From assembly GCA_029863035.1 (NCBI GenBank), contig JAOTWH010000072.1, positions 1-10,302 on the forward strand: DNA of 10,302 bases, given 5' to 3'. The notes beneath the pieces were generated by a model. The model saw only the letters and a program-made list of their open reading frames with translations. It was not told the DNA's origin and did no database searches. Source of the DNA: Acidimicrobiia bacterium. Lineage in GTDB: Bacteria; Actinomycetota; Acidimicrobiia; UBA5794; JAOTWH01. A program made the translations under genes and the position numbers. Of this stretch, positions 7,476 to 10,302 are shown in pieces; the first letter of the stretch is position 1; the number at the start of each line of letters is the position of its first letter.

Positions 7476-8246
7476 TCAGCCCGCAGTGATGCCGCCGTCG
7501 ATGGGCAGCGCCGCACCGGTGATGAAGGTGGCATCATCAGATGCCAGAAAGAGAACGGCCTGGGCGATTTCGTCTGGGCTGCCTAGTCGACCCAGCGGAT
7601 GTTTCTGCTCGAACTGGGGCCGCACCACTTCTTGCCCGCCCATGGCCTCCATCTCACCCGCCAACATCGGTGTATCGACGCTGCCGGCGCACACGCAGTT
7701 GACCCTGACTCCGTCGGCGGCGTGATCGAGTGCCATCGACTTCGTCAGCAGAACGACAGCACCTTTGGAGGCGCTGTAAGCAGCGATGCCGCGCCCGCCG
7801 ACCAACCCGACGTATGAGGCGTTATTGACGATCGCTCCCCCACCACCGCCGATCATCAGGGGCAAGGCGTGCTTCGACATCAGAAACGTCCCGAGGGTGT
7901 TGACGGCAAAGGTGCTGTCCCACTCTTGTTGTGATGTCTCGATGGTCGTCTTGTCCCGGTAGATGATGCCGGAGTTGTTGAACAACACGTCCAGCCGCCC
8001 GAACTCGTCCCGACACCGCTCGACTACCGCCGCACAGTCATCCTCTTTGGTCACATCGCACGCCTGGGCGATCGCCGCCCCGCCCGCCTTCGTCACCTCT
8101 TCAACAACTTGGGTGGATCTCTTCTCGTCCCGCGCCGCGACCAACACCTTCGCCCCTTCAGCCGCGAACTGACGAGTTGCGGCACGCCCGATTCCAGAGT
8201 TGCCGCCGGTAACGATCACGACTTTGTCGGTGAAACGGTTGGTCAT
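7476..8246 (-). CDS. Classical short-chain dehydrogenase/reductase (SDR)
   Basis: The 256-residue protein is a classical-length NAD(P)-dependent oxidoreductase. The Rossmann motif TGGNSGIG is at 13-20, the adenine-side aspartate in CDVT at 63-66, NNSG at 90-93 (usually NNAG), N116 in AVNTLG, catalytic S144 in NNAS, and Y157/K161 in YSASK. The C-terminus has PLGRLGSPDEIAQAVLFLASDDA and the usual GAALPIDGG. It resembles the FabG-like family that interconverts secondary alcohols and ketones, but the substrate cannot be told. An arginine (R39) after the second strand may favour NADP, which is inference. The start at 8246 begins with the usual short lead to the first strand. ATGs at 8255 and 8267 in the same frame are possible, and none has a strong ribosome site. 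It follows the lipoprotein gene by about 60 bases on the same strand, so co-transcription is possible. Confidence 0.9.
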   Translation of the reverse strand: MTNRFTDKVVIVTGGNSGIGRAATRQFAAEGAKVLVAARDEKRSTQVVEEVTKAGGAAIAQACDVTKEDDCAAVVERCRDEFGRLDVLFNNSGIIYRDKTTIETSQQEWDSTFAVNTLGTFLMSKHALPLMIGGGGGAIVNNASYVGLVGGRGIAAYSASKGAVVLLTKSMALDHAADGVRVNCVCAGSVDTPMLAGEMEAMGGQEVVRPQFEQKHPLGRLGSPDEIAQAVLFLASDDATFITGAALPIDGGITAG

Positions 8247-8308
8247 ACGCCACAGCATGGTCGGCATGAGCCCAACTCGCCAACCCGGCTTCTAGCGGCA
8301 AAAGGATC

Positions 8309-9124
8309 TCAACCAGAGGCCGTCAGCAAGAAGCCAACTGAGATGGTTTGATTGCCGCTCTCCTCGAGAACCAGAACTTCCAGCTCGTAAACAGTGTCGG
8401 GTTCGAGGAACTCATCGGGCACACTCAACGAAGTAGCCGTGGGCGCGACGTGCACGTCGTACACCGGCCGCGACCATCCGTTGGGATCTTCGTGCTCTTC
8501 TTTGGTGACGATCACCTCATATCCGGTCACCGTCACATCATCCCCTATGAGTGTTTCTGTGACTGGTTCCCACTCCACAACCAGCCCCGTCATCGGAACG
8601 ACCGCATCGACGGCGGTTTCAGCGTCTTCGGCCAGACCCGGTGAAACGATCGTCGGCTCGACCGGTATGTCATGGGTGAACAACGCTGTCCCCATTCTCG
8701 GGGTACCTTCGAAATCAGTGCCTGAAACCTGATACTCGCCCTCCGGAAAAGCGGCCTCGATATCGGCGATAGAGACCTCAGAGTTCTCTGGCTCACGAGA
8801 CTCGAAGAAGAGATCGGCCACAGTGAGATCGTTCAGCTGTGCTAACGGATCCACCACCAACACCTGGACGCCTTTGGGATCCCAGATACACAACTCAGAC
8901 CAGGCTGCTCCGCCGAACAAACCGTGCACACCGGTGTCGGCGTCGGTCGCGTTGTGTTCGATGTAGAGCTTGGCCGTCTCGAATTCCTCGCCTTCGGCTG
9001 GGCAATCGGCCGAAGCCGCTGCATCCCCTCCAGAAGGCGTTGTTGTTGATGACGTGGAGCTGTTGCAAGCTGTTGCCACCAGCACGAACGCCACACCTGC
9101 TATCAGCTTGAAAGCTCCACTCAT
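8309..9124 (-). CDS. Exported lipoprotein with C-terminal fibronectin type III-like region
   Basis: The 271-residue protein has a lipoprotein signal: a short charged start, hydrophobic helix to about residue 17, and lipobox VATAC with C20 as the lipidated cysteine. A Ser/Thr/Ala-rich linker of low complexity (21-40) then leads to the exported part. The middle (41-175) is acidic and unrecognised. The end (about 178-269) has the strand order of an FN3-like domain: LVVEWEPV, TGYEVIVTKE, a TSLSVPDEFLEPDTVYELEVLVLEE run and a final VGFLLTA strand. It probably sits on the outer face of the membrane as a binding or structural protein. The start at 9124 is fixed by GAGGAGG just upstream and by the signal peptide; an in-frame start at 9253 would hide the signal. 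It is divergent from the nitroreductase-like gene. Confidence 0.8.
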   Translation of the reverse strand: MSGAFKLIAGVAFVLVATACNSSTSSTTTPSGGDAAASADCPAEGEEFETAKLYIEHNATDADTGVHGLFGGAAWSELCIWDPKGVQVLVVDPLAQLNDLTVADLFFESREPENSEVSIADIEAAFPEGEYQVSGTDFEGTPRMGTALFTHDIPVEPTIVSPGLAEDAETAVDAVVPMTGLVVEWEPVTETLIGDDVTVTGYEVIVTKEEHEDPNGWSRPVYDVHVAPTATSLSVPDEFLEPDTVYELEVLVLEESGNQTISVGFLLTASG

Positions 9125-9151
9125 GTGTCCTCCTCGACCGCTTAGCTCACG

Positions 9152-9184
9152 AAAATACGCAGCGACGCCTGAGAATGTCCTGAG
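9152..9184 (-). promoter_or_regulatory. Candidate promoter and direct repeat for the lipoprotein gene
   Basis: On the minus strand, AGGACA (9181-9176) and TATTTT (9157-9152) are 18 bases apart, resembling -35 and -10 elements, with a predicted transcript start about 20 bases before the ATG at 9124. On the plus strand, CCTGAG occurs twice (9168-9173 and 9179-9184), exactly 11 bases apart; the copies flank and overlap the -35. One helical turn of spacing is typical of dimeric regulator sites. Both readings rest on short motifs. Confidence 0.35.
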
Positions 9185-9243
9185 GTTCCCCCCAAGGAGC
9201 GCACGGCGGAATACGGTCCGACTCGCCGCCGTTGGCTCTGCGC

Positions 9244-9618
9244 ATGGAGACAAAAGAAGCCCTCGAAGCTGGCGGAATCTGCGACATCACTACAACCGGA
9301 GCTAAGAGCGGCGAGCCACGCCGCATCGAGATCGTGTTCCACCATTTCGACGGCGAGTACTTCATGACCGGCAAACCGGGTTTCAAGCGCGATTGGTTGG
9401 CCAACTTGAAGGCCAACCCCAAGTTCACGCTTCACCTCAAGAGCGGCGTGACGGCGGATGTCGAAGTGATCGCGACGGAAATCACCGAACAGGCTCAACG
9501 CGGCGACGTTCTCTACCGCATCCTCACGGAGAGTTGGGGCAACGAGCCCGACAAGGCGAACCACATCCTCGATAGATGGGTCTCGCAGGCGCCACTAGTG
9601 AGATTCGAGTTGGTCTAA
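9244..9618 (+). CDS. Deazaflavin (F420)-type nitroreductase-family protein
   Basis: The 124-residue protein matches short members of the split-barrel deazaflavin-dependent nitroreductase (Ddn-like) family: an EALEAGGICDITTTG lead, then TTGAKSGEPRRIEIVF (about 16-31), FDGEYFMTGKPG (about 34-45), DWLANLKANPKFTLHLKSG (about 49-67) and a helical end. Family members use reduced F420 to reduce quinones or nitro compounds; others bind flavin or have unknown roles, so F420 use here is inference. The start is uncertain: ATG 9244 fits the family's usual N-terminus, but neither it nor the in-frame TTG 9232 has a ribosome site, and TGA at 9181 closes the frame upstream. A leaderless or short-leader transcript is possible. 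Its TAA overlaps the TAG of the convergent dehydratase gene by four bases (9615-9618). Confidence 0.8.
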   Translation: METKEALEAGGICDITTTGAKSGEPRRIEIVFHHFDGEYFMTGKPGFKRDWLANLKANPKFTLHLKSGVTADVEVIATEITEQAQRGDVLYRILTESWGNEPDKANHILDRWVSQAPLVRFELV

Positions 9619-10302
9619 CTCAGCCAGCTGAAGTCGGTGTTGCCGCCGCTGACGATGACGCCCACCCTCTTGCCCGCCAATTGGTCGGCCATCTGACGAA
9701 CCGCAGCAAGCGCGATCGCCCCAGAGGGCTCGACAACCAGCTTCATCCGCTCCAGGTGGAATAGGGCAGCTTGGCGCATCGGCTCCTCCTCGACCGTCAC
9801 GACCTCGACCCCCAGCTCGCGCAGGTGGGCGAATGTCACCTCGCTCAGACCGGTGCGGAGGCCGTCGCCCAACGTCTTGGGATCGGTAACCGCAGGCTGC
9901 AGTTCACCGGTGGCCAGGGAGCGGAAAGCGTCGTCGGCCGCCAACGGTTCGGCGCCAATCAATCGAGCGCCGTCCCCCAGCGTGGCGCGGACGGCAACGG
10001 CTGTTCCCGACATCAAGCCTCCCCCGCCAACTGGCGTTACCACTACGTCCAGATCGGGCACCTCATCCATCAGCTCCAAAGCCGCCGTGCCCTGGCCGGC
10101 GATGATGCGCCGATCATCGAATGGATGCACCAGCACACCGCCCGTTTCGGCAAGTACCCGTTCCGTGGTCTGCTCCCTCTCCATGTGGGGGCAGACCACG
10201 AGGTCGGCTCCATACCCCCGCATCGCATCGACTTTGGGGGCTGGGGCGTCGTCTGGAACGACAACGGTCGCTTTGATCCCCCGGACGGTTGGGGCGAGGC
10301 CC
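9615..10302 (-). CDS. Threonine/serine dehydratase-like PLP enzyme, C-terminal part (runs off right edge)
   Basis: The frame is open from the right edge to TAG 9617-9615, giving about 229 residues of a PLP fold-type II enzyme. Near the edge is GIKATVVVPDDAPAPKVDAM followed by RGYGADLVV, typical of threonine ammonia-lyases and serine dehydratases or racemases. Then come HPFDD, PVGGGGLMSG (about 10031-10002, the phosphate-binding loop), GAEPLAADDA, and EPSGAIALAA (about 9731-9702). The end VSGGNTDFSWL is the usual C-terminus of the catalytic domain, and no regulatory ACT domain follows, so it is closer to the catabolic or biodegradative short form than to IlvA. The N-terminal region with the Schiff-base lysine is beyond the window. 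Internal ATGs, such as that at 10223, are not starts. Expected chemistry is deamination of threonine or serine to the 2-oxo acid and ammonia; serine racemase or beta-hydroxyaspartate dehydratase activity remain alternatives. Confidence 0.9.
   Translation of the reverse strand, partial: GLAPTVRGIKATVVVPDDAPAPKVDAMRGYGADLVVCPHMEREQTTERVLAETGGVLVHPFDDRRIIAGQGTAALELMDEVPDLDVVVTPVGGGGLMSGTAVAVRATLGDGARLIGAEPLAADDAFRSLATGELQPAVTDPKTLGDGLRTGLSEVTFAHLRELGVEVVTVEEEPMRQAALFHLERMKLVVEPSGAIALAAVRQMADQLAGKRVGVIVSGGNTDFSWLS

Noticed and set aside
9125..9253. Longer N-terminus for the lipoprotein
   Set aside because: It would place 43 residues before a complete lipoprotein signal peptide that already has its own ribosome site.

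Overview
This is a gene-dense window with moderately high G+C and no CRISPR array, rRNA, tRNA or insertion sequence that I can see. The content suggests an actinobacterium, possibly a free-living member of Acidimicrobiia. Pointers are a deazaflavin (F420)-type nitroreductase, a YCII-like protein, SnoaL/NTF2-like and SDR proteins, frequent GTG starts, strong GGAGG-type ribosome sites and stem-loop terminators without a clear U-tract. The class-level placement is inference from family content; no marker gene is present.

Layout. On the minus strand at 1-171 is the N-terminal part of an ArsC/low-molecular-weight phosphatase gene that runs off the left edge. Next, at 352-1071 (minus), is a secreted spondin-domain protein with a 12-bp terminator hairpin behind it. 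It is divergent from a translationally coupled OmpR-type response regulator and four-helix membrane histidine kinase (1196-3045, plus). A SnoaL/NTF2-like gene follows (3118-3516, plus). Converging on it is a two-gene minus-strand operon: an atypical aldehyde-dehydrogenase-superfamily protein (5260-6975), then three bases later a PLP-dependent group II amino-acid decarboxylase (3763-5256). A truncated CAP/SCP-domain remnant (3541-3762) lies directly after the decarboxylase stop, in the same frame. A YCII-like gene (7092-7427, plus) is divergent from the aldehyde dehydrogenase gene and convergent with an SDR dehydrogenase gene (7476-8246, minus), with a 9-bp hairpin between their stops. Upstream of the SDR on the same strand is a lipoprotein with a C-terminal fibronectin-III-like region (8309-9124). 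It is divergent from a deazaflavin-type nitroreductase (9244-9618, plus), whose stop overlaps the stop of a threonine/serine dehydratase-like gene (9615-10302, minus) that runs off the right edge.

How the genes might work together. The two-component pair could sense an envelope or membrane state and act on the divergent exported-protein gene, but this is a positional guess. The decarboxylase and aldehyde dehydrogenase are almost certainly co-expressed. They suggest amine or aldehyde metabolism from an amino acid, but the amine-to-aldehyde step is not encoded here. The other genes look like ordinary single-gene or two-gene units.

No stretch over 300 bases lacks a gene. The main gaps (172-351, 1072-1195, 3046-3117, 6976-7091 and 9125-9243) hold terminator hairpins, short palindromes and candidate promoter elements. 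I did not find a clear, wholly new multi-gene system. The most notable items are the aldehyde dehydrogenase-decarboxylase operon, the CAP remnant fused in frame behind the decarboxylase stop, and the spondin gene beside the short-loop kinase.
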